Source of the DNA: CAZUSC01 sp964622915
GTDB lineage: Bacteria; Patescibacteriota; Andersenbacteria; UBA10190
Length of the DNA stretch: 20,202 nt
NCBI GenBank assembly: GCA_964622915.1
Contig: CAZUSC010000070.1
Span: 1-20,202, forward strand
Direction: 5' to 3'
Under the pieces are notes generated by a model. The model worked only from the letters and a program-made list of their open reading frames with translations. It was not told the DNA's origin and made no database searches. Each line of letters begins with the position of its first letter. Positions within the stretch are counted from its first letter, which is position 1. Both the position numbers and the translations under genes were made by a program. Below are positions 6,678 to 13,597 of the stretch, piece by piece.

Positions 6678-8309
6678 TTATTGTCCGCTAGCCGCCTTTA
6701 TAAAAGCGTTAAACAGCGGATGGCCCGTCAATGGCCGCGACGTGAATTCTGGGTGAAACTGAACTCCAACAAACCAAGGGTGGTTGGGCACTTCCACCAC
6801 TTCCACCAGACTATTATCCGGCGTGGTGCCGGCGATTCGCAGACCCGCCTGAACCAGTTGGTCTCGAAAATCATTATTAAACTCGTAACGGTGCCGGTGC
6901 CGCTCACGGATATTCGCTTTACGGTAGGCCTGATAGGTAAAGGAGTCTTTATCTAACAAACAGTCCCAGCCGCCCAGCCGCATGGTCCCGCCCTTAGAAG
7001 TAATAGTTTTTTGGGTGGCCATGATATGGATTACACAGCTATTCAAGTTCTCAGGCGCCAAGTCTCCCTCATCAATAAATTCCTGGCTGGTCGCTTGAGC
7101 CACGCCCGCAACGTTGCGGGCATATTCCACGACCGCCAACTGCATACCTAAACATAGGCCCAGATACGGAACCTTTTTTTCCCGAGCATATTGGATGGCT
7201 TTGATCTTTCCCTCGGTGCCGCGGATACCAAAGCCGCCCGGCACAACTATTCCGTCCATGCGGGAGAAAAAACGTCCCAAATTCCGAGCTCGTTCCAACT
7301 GCTCCGCGTCAATCCAATGTAAATCCAAATCCAAGCCGTTTTGCCAGCTGGCCGCTTGCAAGGCGGCAACTAAACTGGCATAAGTATCTAGCATGGTGGT
7401 GTATTTTCCCGCCAAAGCAATCTGAATCTTCTTTTTTGGCCTCTTAATGTTGCTCACCAATCGTCTCCAGCGTCCGTTAATCCGGCGCCGCTTGGGCAGC
7501 GACAACTTGCGCATGATCACGTCATCTAAATCGTGCTTTTCCATTATCAACGGCACTTCAAAAACAGAGGGAACAGTTTTGAGGGGCAAAATCGCTGCTT
7601 TTTCTACGTTGGTATAAAGCGATAACTTGTTGATCATGTCATCAGCCACCTCGTGGTCAGTGCGGGCAATTAAGATATCCGGCTGGATACCAATACTGCG
7701 CAGTTCCCGCACGCTGTTTTGCGCCGGTTTTGTCTTTACTTCATCAGACGCCTTCATGTACGGTAAAAACACCACGTGAACATACAAAACGTTTTCCTTG
7801 CCTTCATCGAGCGCCATTTGCCGCGCCGCCTCCAAGAAATGAAACCCCTCATTGTCCCCGACCGTGCCGCCGATTTCCACTATATGAACATCATAGCCAT
7901 TGCTTAGGGCCGCCTGGCGGGCACGGCGCTTCACTTCTTCCGTTAAATGCGGAATTACTTGGACAGTTTTGCCTAGATATTCCCCTCGACGCTCCCGCTC
8001 AATTACTTCCCGATAAATTTCTCCGGTCATGACGGAAGAATCGCCAGTCAAACTCTGGTCTAAAAAGCGCTCATAGTGGCCCAAGTCCAAATCTGTTTCT
8101 GCCCCGTCATCGGTGACAAATACTTCGCCGTGTTCCCCGGGATTAAGCGTGCCGGCGTCAACATTAATGTATTGATCAAACTTCTGCATGTTTACGGCCA
8201 GTCCCCTCTCTTTGAGAATATTGCCAATCGAGGCGGAAGTGATGCCTTTGCCCAAGCCAGACAAAACACCGCCGGTGACAAAAATATATTTAGGCTGACT
8301 ACTCTTCAT
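6678..8309 (-). CDS. pyrG: CTP synthase
   Basis: 543 residues, full length for the family. It converts UTP to CTP using glutamine-derived ammonia and ATP. The N-terminal synthetase begins KYIFVTGGVLSGLGKG with the P-loop-like motif and continues with MQKFDQYINVDAGTL. The C-terminal class I glutamine amidotransferase has the nucleophile in GLCLGMQ (C386) and the triad partners in FHPE (H519, E521). The start ATG overlaps the rplI stop by one base (TAATG), so it is translationally coupled at the end of an aspS-S41-rplI-pyrG series. The sequence just before the start reads CACCTCCTT, an anti-SD-like rather than an SD sequence. Confidence 0.98.
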   Translation of the reverse strand: MKSSQPKYIFVTGGVLSGLGKGITSASIGNILKERGLAVNMQKFDQYINVDAGTLNPGEHGEVFVTDDGAETDLDLGHYERFLDQSLTGDSSVMTGEIYREVIERERRGEYLGKTVQVIPHLTEEVKRRARQAALSNGYDVHIVEIGGTVGDNEGFHFLEAARQMALDEGKENVLYVHVVFLPYMKASDEVKTKPAQNSVRELRSIGIQPDILIARTDHEVADDMINKLSLYTNVEKAAILPLKTVPSVFEVPLIMEKHDLDDVIMRKLSLPKRRRINGRWRRLVSNIKRPKKKIQIALAGKYTTMLDTYASLVAALQAASWQNGLDLDLHWIDAEQLERARNLGRFFSRMDGIVVPGGFGIRGTEGKIKAIQYAREKKVPYLGLCLGMQLAVVEYARNVAGVAQATSQEFIDEGDLAPENLNSCVIHIMATQKTITSKGGTMRLGGWDCLLDKDSFTYQAYRKANIRERHRHRYEFNNDFRDQLVQAGLRIAGTTPDNSLVEVVEVPNHPWFVGVQFHPEFTSRPLTGHPLFNAFIKAASGQ

Positions 8310-8794
8310 TAGGAAGGAGGTGCTTGCTCGCCGGCCGGACCGGCGGCGACAGTTACAATAATATTAAACTCGACTTGCGGTGATAGACGGACCATCACGT
8401 CGTGACTGCCCAATTTTTTTAGCGGCGACTTGAGCCGCAGGTCCTTGCTTTTGAGTTGCAAGCTGGCCTGTTTGTTTAATTCATCAACAATCTGCTTGGC
8501 CGAAATGCTGCCGAATATTTCATCGCCGTCTTTTATGCGAGCCACCAGCGACAGCTCCGTGCCGTCCAGTTTGTCTGCCACGCCCCGCAGCTGAGCTAGT
8601 TCTTGCTCCCGCTTGCCTTTTTGTTGCTGCGCGCGCCCAACCACCTGCTGCTGACTGCCGGCATCCGCTAAAGCCGCCTGGCCTTGGGGGAAAAGCCGGT
8701 TGCGGGCGTATCCTTCCCAAACACTTACAATATCACCCGTGCTGCCTAGTCCGGCCACATCTTCTAATAGCAATATTTTAATTTTCTTGGACAT
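8309..8794 (-). CDS. rplI: 50S ribosomal protein L9
   Basis: 161 residues. KIKILLLEDVAGLGSTGDIV followed by GYARNRLFPQGQA is the conserved bL9 N-domain. The connecting helix is Gln/Lys-rich, and the C-domain carries GDEIFGSISAKQI. I chose the ATG at 8794 because L9 starts a few residues before the ILLLEDV strand; the longer frame to a TTG at 8839 overlaps the protease stop and adds 15 unlike residues. A weak GAAAG lies upstream. It ends in Pro/Ser-rich codons that overlap pyrG by one base. Several candidate-phyla lineages are known to lack L9, so its presence may help place the organism. Confidence 0.96.
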   Translation of the reverse strand: MSKKIKILLLEDVAGLGSTGDIVSVWEGYARNRLFPQGQAALADAGSQQQVVGRAQQQKGKREQELAQLRGVADKLDGTELSLVARIKDGDEIFGSISAKQIVDELNKQASLQLKSKDLRLKSPLKKLGSHDVMVRLSPQVEFNIIVTVAAGPAGEQAPPS

Positions 8795-8835
8795 TGCTTT
8801 CAGCAAATAAGAATACCATTGCCGATGAGAGCCAC

Positions 8836-10038
8836 TCAACTTCCCGTCAGTTCCTGGCGCGCTCGCTCCAACTGCTCATCGTTGTCTGTCTGCCGATCAC
8901 TCTCAATACTAATATCCGGTTGAATACCTTCGTCGTTAATAGAGCGACCGTCAGGCGTAAACCATTTAGCCACGGTCACTCGCAGACTGGAGCCATCTTT
9001 TAAGCCGATTAATTCTTGTACTGAACCCTTGCCGAACGTTTTGCTGCCAACAATTTTGATATCCAGTTGGTCCTGCAGAGCGCCGGCCAGAATTTCTGAA
9101 GCCGAGGCCGATCCCTCGTTGACAAGCATAACCGTCGGAATCTGGCGCAAGATGGGACCGCCACGCGCTTTATATTGAGTTTCTTGCCGGCCCTTTTCTG
9201 ACACCACCAGTGTACCGGGATCTAAGAAAAATGAGGCGATATCCACCGCACTTTGCAGAAAACCTCCCGGATTACCACGCACATCTAAAATAATGCCGGT
9301 CAAATTGCTAGTGGCCGCTTGCTGGGCAAGTTTAGTAAACTGTTCAACGGTGTCGCCGTTAAAGCTGCTAATGGTGATGTGGGCAATCCCGTCGGCAATC
9401 GTCATCTTGACGCTCTCAATAGTGATCGTGTTGCGGACAATGGAAATATCTTGCGTTTCCTGGCTGCCTTGGCGAACAATGGTTAACTTCACCGGTTCCC
9501 CTAGTGGACCACGAATGCGTTGGACTACATCGTCCAACGCCATATCGGCCGTCAGCGCCTCGTCATCCACCGCCACAATAATATCGCCTTCCAAGACACC
9601 AGCGGCGTCCGCCGGCGATCCGGCTAAAGGAGCAATGACAGTCACCAAGCCGTTTTTTAACCCGATCTCTACCCCGATGCCAGAAAAATGACCGCGGAGA
9701 GTCTGTTCAAATTGCTTGGTCTCTTCGGGATCGGAAAACACTGTATAAGGATCGCCGGATGCTTGCACCATGCCGGATATTGCACCATAGAAAAGATTAC
9801 GATCGTCAAGATTAGTAAGAAAATTGGCATGTAGCTGATCCCAGGCTTCCCAAAAAGTAGGAAATACCAGCTGGCGATTTTCTTTAGTTAAATTAGACCA
9901 TTGCCAAACCGGCGACGCCGCGGGCTCTAATGGTAGCAAATAGCGGCCAATCAATATTCCAACTAACAAAAAAATACCGCCGGTTATGGCTCGTTTGTTC
10001 CGGCGCCCGGCTGGCGCAGGCGGCAACGCATCACTCAT
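8836..10038 (-). CDS. S41 family C-terminal processing protease (CtpA-like)
   Basis: 400 residues. An N-terminal cytoplasmic stub (PPAPAGRRNKR) precedes one membrane anchor, about residues 14-33. A PDZ domain carries the carboxylate-binding GIGVEIGLKNGLVTVIAPL and the GVLEGDIIVAVD turn. The S41 core contains DVRGNPGG and the catalytic dyad: Ser312 in GSASASE and Lys337 in FGKGSVQ, 25 residues apart as in E. coli Prc. It should cut C-terminal tails of envelope proteins outside the membrane. It sits 25 nt downstream of aspS and 41 nt upstream of the rplI start, with no SD. Confidence 0.95.
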   Translation of the reverse strand: MSDALPPAPAGRRNKRAITGGIFLLVGILIGRYLLPLEPAASPVWQWSNLTKENRQLVFPTFWEAWDQLHANFLTNLDDRNLFYGAISGMVQASGDPYTVFSDPEETKQFEQTLRGHFSGIGVEIGLKNGLVTVIAPLAGSPADAAGVLEGDIIVAVDDEALTADMALDDVVQRIRGPLGEPVKLTIVRQGSQETQDISIVRNTITIESVKMTIADGIAHITISSFNGDTVEQFTKLAQQAATSNLTGIILDVRGNPGGFLQSAVDIASFFLDPGTLVVSEKGRQETQYKARGGPILRQIPTVMLVNEGSASASEILAGALQDQLDIKIVGSKTFGKGSVQELIGLKDGSSLRVTVAKWFTPDGRSINDEGIQPDISIESDRQTDNDEQLERARQELTGS

Positions 10039-10063
10039 GGTTGGTAGTATACTTTCTACTCCC

Positions 10064-11905
10064 TTACTCTTCCACCGCGATTTTTAGGTGCAGCTCTTTC
10101 AAGCGCTTGGAATCGACCGCCGAGGGTGAGCCCATCATTACATCTTGGGCGCGGCCATTCTTCGGGAAGGCATAAATATCCCGAATATTGGCTAAGTCCA
10201 GCAGTACCATTAACAACCGGTCAATGCCCGGAGCAAATCCCCCGTGCGGCGGGGCGCCGTATGCAAATGCTCGCAGCATAGCGCCGAACTTGGCATCCAC
10301 TTCTTCCTGGCTATATCCGGCAAGCGCAAAAGCCTTGTACATAATGTCCGGCTGGTGGTTGCGAATAGCGCCAGAGCTAATTTCAAATCCATTTAAGGCT
10401 AAATCGTATTGATATCCCAGAATGGTTGTCGGATCTTGAGCCTCCAGCGCCGGCAGCCCGCCTTGCGGCATAGAAAATGGGTTGTGAGAGAAATCAATCT
10501 TGCCTTCGGCTTCGTTGTATTCATACATCGGAAAATCAACTATCCAGCACCAGGCTGCTTTGGTTGGATCCTTCAGCTTCAGTTTATTGGCCGCTAAATC
10601 GCGGACGGCGCCCAAAGCCTTACACGTTGTCAGCCATGGCCCCGCACCAAAGAATACGATGTCGCCCCGGTTGGCGCCAACTTTTTTGAGGATTGCGGCC
10701 GCCTTGGCTTCCCCTAGATATTTCAATATCGGCGAGGCAGGCGCGTGCCTGACAACAATGTAAGCCAACCCTCCCGCTCCCAACTCTTTAGCCTTGGCCG
10801 TAAGTTCATCAATGTCTTTGCGCGAAAAATTAGCGCCGCCGGCTACATGGAGGGCATGGACTACTCCCCCTTCCGCGAGCGCTTTGGTAAAGACACTAAA
10901 ATCGGAATCTTTGGCTTCCGGGGAGACATCAGAAATAAACAGTTCGTAGCGCAGATCAGGCTTCTCGCTGCCATACTTGTTCATGGCGTCCCGCCAGCTT
11001 AAGCGGGGAAACGGTGTGGCTAGTATCTTTTTGTCACTAAATTTTTCTGTTAGTTCAACCATCAGCGGCTCCACCATGGCAAAAATATCTTCTTGCTCCA
11101 CAAAGCTCATTTCTAAATCAATTTGGTAAAAATCACCGGAGTGACGGTCAGCCCGCGGATCTTCATCGCGAAAACAGGGCGCAATTTGGAAGTATCGATC
11201 CAGTCCCGCCACCATTAATAACTGCTTGAACTGCTGGGGCGCTTGCGGTAAAGCGTAAAAAGTACCGGGATGCAGGCGGCTGGGCACCAAGAAGTCACGG
11301 GCCCCCTCGGGGGATGAATTGGCAAGAATGGGTGTTTGCACTTCAATGAAATGGTTCTTCTTCATGTAAGCCCGGACCGTGATAATAAACTCATCACGCT
11401 GGCGCAGAATATCCTGTAGGCGCTTATGACGTAGATCCAAAAAACGGTATTTTAACCGCAGCTCCTCGTTGACGTCTTCATCAGAGGAAATAGGAAAGGG
11501 CGGGGTCTTTGAGGAATTAAGAATAGTTATGGCTTCGACCTCCACTTCAATCGCACCTGTGCCAATTTTTTTATTAACCATCTCTGCCGGGCGCTGACGG
11601 ACGCTCCCCTGCACGGTCACCACATATTCATCGCGCAGTTTGGCTGCCTCTTGCCAAGCCGCTTTGTTTTTATCGGGATCAAAGGTCAGCTGGGTTATTC
11701 CCCAACGGTCGCGCAAGTCAATAAAAATTAACCCGCCGTGATCGCGGCGGGCATGGACCCAGCCACTTAAACGGACACTGTCCCCTACTTGGTCAGTCGT
11801 CAGCTCGCCACAGGTGTGGGTGCGGAATTGATTGGGCGTAACTGTTTGACCGGCCTTTTTCGACATGGCTTTAGAGTAATGGACGGCACGCTGTAGAGCA
11901 ACCAT
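10064..11905 (-). CDS. aspS: Aspartyl-tRNA synthetase
   Basis: 613 residues, a bacterial-type class II enzyme with an N-terminal OB-fold (RLSGWVHARRDHGGLIFIDL). Then come the TPILANSSPEGARDF motif, motif 2 (FRDEDPRADRHSGDFYQID, where many bacterial enzymes read DRQPEFTQID), the inserted GAD-type domain, and motif 3 GGFAPGIDR (555-563) near YAFPKNGRAQD. It charges tRNA-Asp, and possibly tRNA-Asn if non-discriminating, which sequence alone does not settle. The start is ambiguous: the ATG at 11905, or MSKKAGQT at 11866, which is the more AspRS-like beginning. Neither has an SD. It is the first gene of the minus-strand operon. Confidence 0.96.
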   Translation of the reverse strand: MVALQRAVHYSKAMSKKAGQTVTPNQFRTHTCGELTTDQVGDSVRLSGWVHARRDHGGLIFIDLRDRWGITQLTFDPDKNKAAWQEAAKLRDEYVVTVQGSVRQRPAEMVNKKIGTGAIEVEVEAITILNSSKTPPFPISSDEDVNEELRLKYRFLDLRHKRLQDILRQRDEFIITVRAYMKKNHFIEVQTPILANSSPEGARDFLVPSRLHPGTFYALPQAPQQFKQLLMVAGLDRYFQIAPCFRDEDPRADRHSGDFYQIDLEMSFVEQEDIFAMVEPLMVELTEKFSDKKILATPFPRLSWRDAMNKYGSEKPDLRYELFISDVSPEAKDSDFSVFTKALAEGGVVHALHVAGGANFSRKDIDELTAKAKELGAGGLAYIVVRHAPASPILKYLGEAKAAAILKKVGANRGDIVFFGAGPWLTTCKALGAVRDLAANKLKLKDPTKAAWCWIVDFPMYEYNEAEGKIDFSHNPFSMPQGGLPALEAQDPTTILGYQYDLALNGFEISSGAIRNHQPDIMYKAFALAGYSQEEVDAKFGAMLRAFAYGAPPHGGFAPGIDRLLMVLLDLANIRDIYAFPKNGRAQDVMMGSPSAVDSKRLKELHLKIAVEE

Positions 11906-11917
11906 AAAGAAGTAGCA

Positions 11918-11946
11918 AGTATAAAGTGGAAAGTATTAAGTATCGA
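11918..11946 (-). promoter_or_regulatory. Candidate aspS operon promoter
   Basis: On the minus strand, TCGATA (11946-11941), a 17-bp spacer, then TATACT (11923-11918). The -35 matches 4 of 6 bases and the -10 5 of 6. Transcription would start near 11911, giving a leader of only a few bases to the ATG at 11905, or about 45 nt to the ATG at 11866. Confidence 0.4.
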
Positions 11947-11995
11947 GACGCCGCAGCGGATACGTGCTTACCTTCCTACTGTCCGAGAAGACCAC

Positions 11996-12230
11996 TGGCC
12001 ATGCTTTAACATGACCAACGCTCTCCTAGGTTCTCAGCGCGTAGAACGCGTGAGAAGGTCGTATGCCTAGGATGCACCCCGCTCCTTCAAACGGGGCTGT
12101 TTTGCAGTAAAGGACACTGCGCGCATGAAGCACGCATTCCATAACGCTACGCATAAAGTTCACAATCCAAAACCCAAAATTCATAATGAGGGGGTTTTTT
12201 GCATCTTTCCACGAATGAGCGCTATGGAAT
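11996..12230. ncRNA. Cluster of stem-loops, candidate structured RNA (strand unknown)
   Basis: Five helices follow one another. (1) 11996-12003 with 12010-12017, 7 of 8 bp. (2) TTCTCA-G-CGCGT (12031-12042) with ACGCGTGAGAA (12046-12056), 11 bp with one bulged G and a 3-nt loop, itself flanked by a CCTAGG pair (12025-12030 with 12066-12071). (3) CCCCG/CGGGG (12077-12096). (4) GCAGT/ACTGC (12104-12120). (5) A long-range ATTCCATAACGC (12136-12147) with GCGCTATGGAAT (12219-12230), 11 of 12 bp, enclosing AAAACCC/GGGTTTT followed by TT. This fits a folded RNA or a decayed mobile element; no known family is recognised. Confidence 0.4.
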
Positions 12231-12298
12231 ATGTACTGCCAAAGCCAAGGAAGGATTTTTAGAGAACTTATCACTATACTCGTTGGACAAAATAATGC

Positions 12299-12400
12299 AA
12301 GCCCTTAAGGCCGCACTTCGATTCACCCCGCCTTAAGGCGGGGTTCACTCAGTGTAAACACTTCCTCTAAATCGAAGTACCCTAAGCCTGTCGAAGGGCA
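12299..12400. repeat. REP-like palindromic block with three-way-junction layout
   Basis: ACTTCGATT (12315-12323) pairs with AATCGAAGT (12370-12378). They enclose a perfect 20-bp palindrome (12325-12344, CCCCGCCTTAAGGCGGGG core) and AGTGT-AA-ACACT (12351-12362). Next to it, CCCTAAGCCTGTCGAAGGG (12380-12398) resembles the CCTGAGCTTGTCGAAGG-type repeats scattered in many bacterial genomes. CCTTAAGG occurs twice (12303 and 12332). Confidence 0.6.
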
Positions 12401-12617
12401 CTATTACACAGATAAGTTCGGTATTGACAAACCTGCCTTTTCAGTGGCAAAGAGTTAAGAATCGTATGAGCAGTAGGTTCACGCGATCGCTTTTGCACTC
12501 AAGGCAAAGACAGCTTTTGACCATCTTAGCTATGTTGATGAAAGCATTCCAACCCCGTTATTAGGCAGGATTGGACCCTCCTTACCACAGAAAAACCCAG
12601 TTTTTAGCGAACTAATG

Positions 12618-12645
12618 AGTATAGTCATATGTAGAATTTTGTCAA
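12618..12645 (-). promoter_or_regulatory. Orphan sigma70 promoter reading into the gene-free region
   Basis: On the minus strand, TTGACA (12645-12640), a 16-bp spacer, TATACT (12623-12618). A transcript would start near 12611 and cross the REP-like block and stem-loop cluster towards aspS. No protein frame follows it. The extended TTGACAAAAT matches the other two strong promoters in the window. Confidence 0.6.
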
Positions 12646-12660
12646 GTCGATTTATAAAAA

Positions 12661-12693
12661 TAGGGATAGGGTGGGTTTTAATCACTCTATCCC
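12661..12693 (-). terminator. Intrinsic terminator of the 220-residue gene
   Basis: On the minus strand an 11-bp stem (12693-12683 with 12673-12663, one G-U pair) with a 9-nt loop is followed by TATTTTTATAAA. It lies about 40 nt after the stop at 12734. Confidence 0.8.
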
Positions 12694-12733
12694 AGCTAGA
12701 CTGCCATGGGCAGAGGGGTTGCTCTGATCAGGG

Positions 12734-13396
12734 TTAATTGCGTCGGACCAGGAAGCGCCTGGAGTTGTTAACGTAGCGGTCCTTCGTTTTTTTCCCGCGC
12801 GAACCATTTTGAGACGGAGTATTCTCGGTGCGCGGGAGCACCACTCTGATGTACTTCTCCGTCTGGAGATCCAGCGGCAGAAGGAGGGCATCGGGGCTGT
12901 GGCGGGCTGCTTGCGTATTCACCGGACAGATGCCCAGGAATGTCGCCGAACCGTTGGTTCGTTGCCTGACAAGAGCCAGGGCCAAGCAGTTCTTGCGCGG
13001 CCGCAGTTCTTCCTGCGGAAGGAACTGATCAGTATCGAGCACCAACGACCGGGAGGAATGCGGAATGTGGTGCAACCTACTGGACAAGACGCCAAGCCCG
13101 ATTGACACGAAGCTAGTGTCTCTGTCCTCACTTTTTCGGACCAAGGGCAGGATAACAACCTTCGTCCCCGCACAGAGTTCGTGTAGGAGACCGACCGCCA
13201 ACCGCCACCCGGCACGAATAATCAGGCCGGCAAACACCTTGCTGGTGGGACTGTCAATCATCTTCCCACAGCAGCAGCAGCGTACGGCATAGGCCACCTT
13301 CTCGATTCCTGCATCACGCATCAAGGGCTCGCTGATAGTGCGGATTCGAAACGGCTCGACCTCACAACGCAGACTGCTCGTCAGTGTAACGTGCAT
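12734..13396 (-). CDS. Unrecognised 220-residue protein with CCCC motif
   Basis: The start is the ATG at 13396, preceded by a strong purine-rich SD (AGAGGAGAGAGAAGG). A longer frame reaches 13555, but its extra 53 codons cover the untranslated leader. A near-consensus promoter (13515-13542) and an intrinsic terminator (12661-12693) frame it as a single-gene unit, which is the main reason to believe it. The protein begins MHVTLTSSLRCEVEPFRIRT, has RCCCCGKM near residues 39-46, a basic and Ser/Asn-rich tail, and no membrane helix or signal peptide. The four adjacent cysteines could bind metal, but no family is recognised. Overlapping plus-strand frames in the same bases lack such signals. Confidence 0.6.
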   Translation of the reverse strand: MHVTLTSSLRCEVEPFRIRTISEPLMRDAGIEKVAYAVRCCCCGKMIDSPTSKVFAGLIIRAGWRLAVGLLHELCAGTKVVILPLVRKSEDRDTSFVSIGLGVLSSRLHHIPHSSRSLVLDTDQFLPQEELRPRKNCLALALVRQRTNGSATFLGICPVNTQAARHSPDALLLPLDLQTEKYIRVVLPRTENTPSQNGSRGKKTKDRYVNNSRRFLVRRN

Positions 13397-13514
13397 ACCT
13401 TCTCTCTCCTCTAAACAAAACCACCCATCATTATGCCAACCTATTCCAAAAAAGGCCGGCGTCCAATGTGATGTCAATGAACGAGTGCTAATGCTAGCCA
13501 AAAGCACAAGGATT

Positions 13515-13542
13515 ATTGTATGCCGCTCTATTATTTTGTCAA
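13515..13542 (-). promoter_or_regulatory. Promoter of the 220-residue gene
   Basis: On the minus strand, TTGACA (13542-13537), a 16-bp spacer, TACAAT (13520-13515). Predicted start near 13508, leaving a leader of about 110 nt before the SD and the ATG at 13396. Confidence 0.7.
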
Positions 13543-13560
13543 TGTTCTTTGACAAAATAA
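13531..13560. repeat. 12-bp inverted repeat containing the -35 box
   Basis: TTATTTTGTCAA (13531-13542) and TTGACAAAATAA (13549-13560) are perfect inverted copies around TGTTCT. The left arm carries the minus-strand -35 hexamer of the 220-residue gene. The right arm places a second TTGACA on the plus strand but without a matching -10. It could be an operator. Confidence 0.55.
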
Positions 13561-13587
13561 AAATCCCCGTTTCCTTAGACGGGGTTT
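13558..13587 (-). terminator. Intrinsic terminator of pyrD
   Basis: On the minus strand AAACCCCGT (13587-13579) pairs with ACGGGG (13570-13565) around an 8-nt loop, followed by ATTTTTATTTT. It lies 11 nt after the pyrD stop and directly abuts the promoter of the next gene. Confidence 0.8.
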
Positions 13588-13597
13588 GCTTGCAATA

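Larger units (their letters stand above)
11906..12660. other. Gene-free, hairpin-rich intergenic region
   Basis: About 750 bp between aspS and the 220-residue gene with no convincing coding frame. The 82-codon minus frame at 12026-12274 has no protein-like features and crosses strong hairpins. The region contains the candidate aspS promoter, a cluster of stem-loops (11996-12230), a REP-like palindromic block (12299-12400) and an orphan minus promoter (12618-12645). Between 12401 and 12611 I see only weak hairpins, an isolated GCGATCGC palindrome, and frames broken by stops. No tRNA, tmRNA or RNase P signature was found. Confidence 0.6.

Noticed and set aside
12026..12274. 82-codon minus-strand frame in the second gene-free region
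   Set aside because: It overlaps the strongest stem-loops, has no SD, and its sequence looks like translated low-complexity repeat rather than protein.
12484..12491. GCGATCGC, the cyanobacterial HIP1 palindrome
   Set aside because: A single occurrence; HIP1 is meaningful only when highly iterated.
12566..12600. GGTCCAATCC on the minus strand, vaguely like a tRNA T-arm
   Set aside because: It lacks the TTC loop consensus, and no acceptor, D- or anticodon arm can be assembled around it.
12809..13105. 98-codon and other plus-strand frames opposite the 220-residue gene
   Set aside because: They lack promoter, SD and terminator signals in their direction. The minus-strand frame has all three.
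13483..13491. GAGTGCTAA, an exact half of the CIRCE (HrcA) heat-shock operator, in the leader of the 220-residue gene
   Set aside because: The inverted mate TTAGCACTC is not present at the expected 9-nt spacing, so only a half-site exists and chance cannot be excluded.
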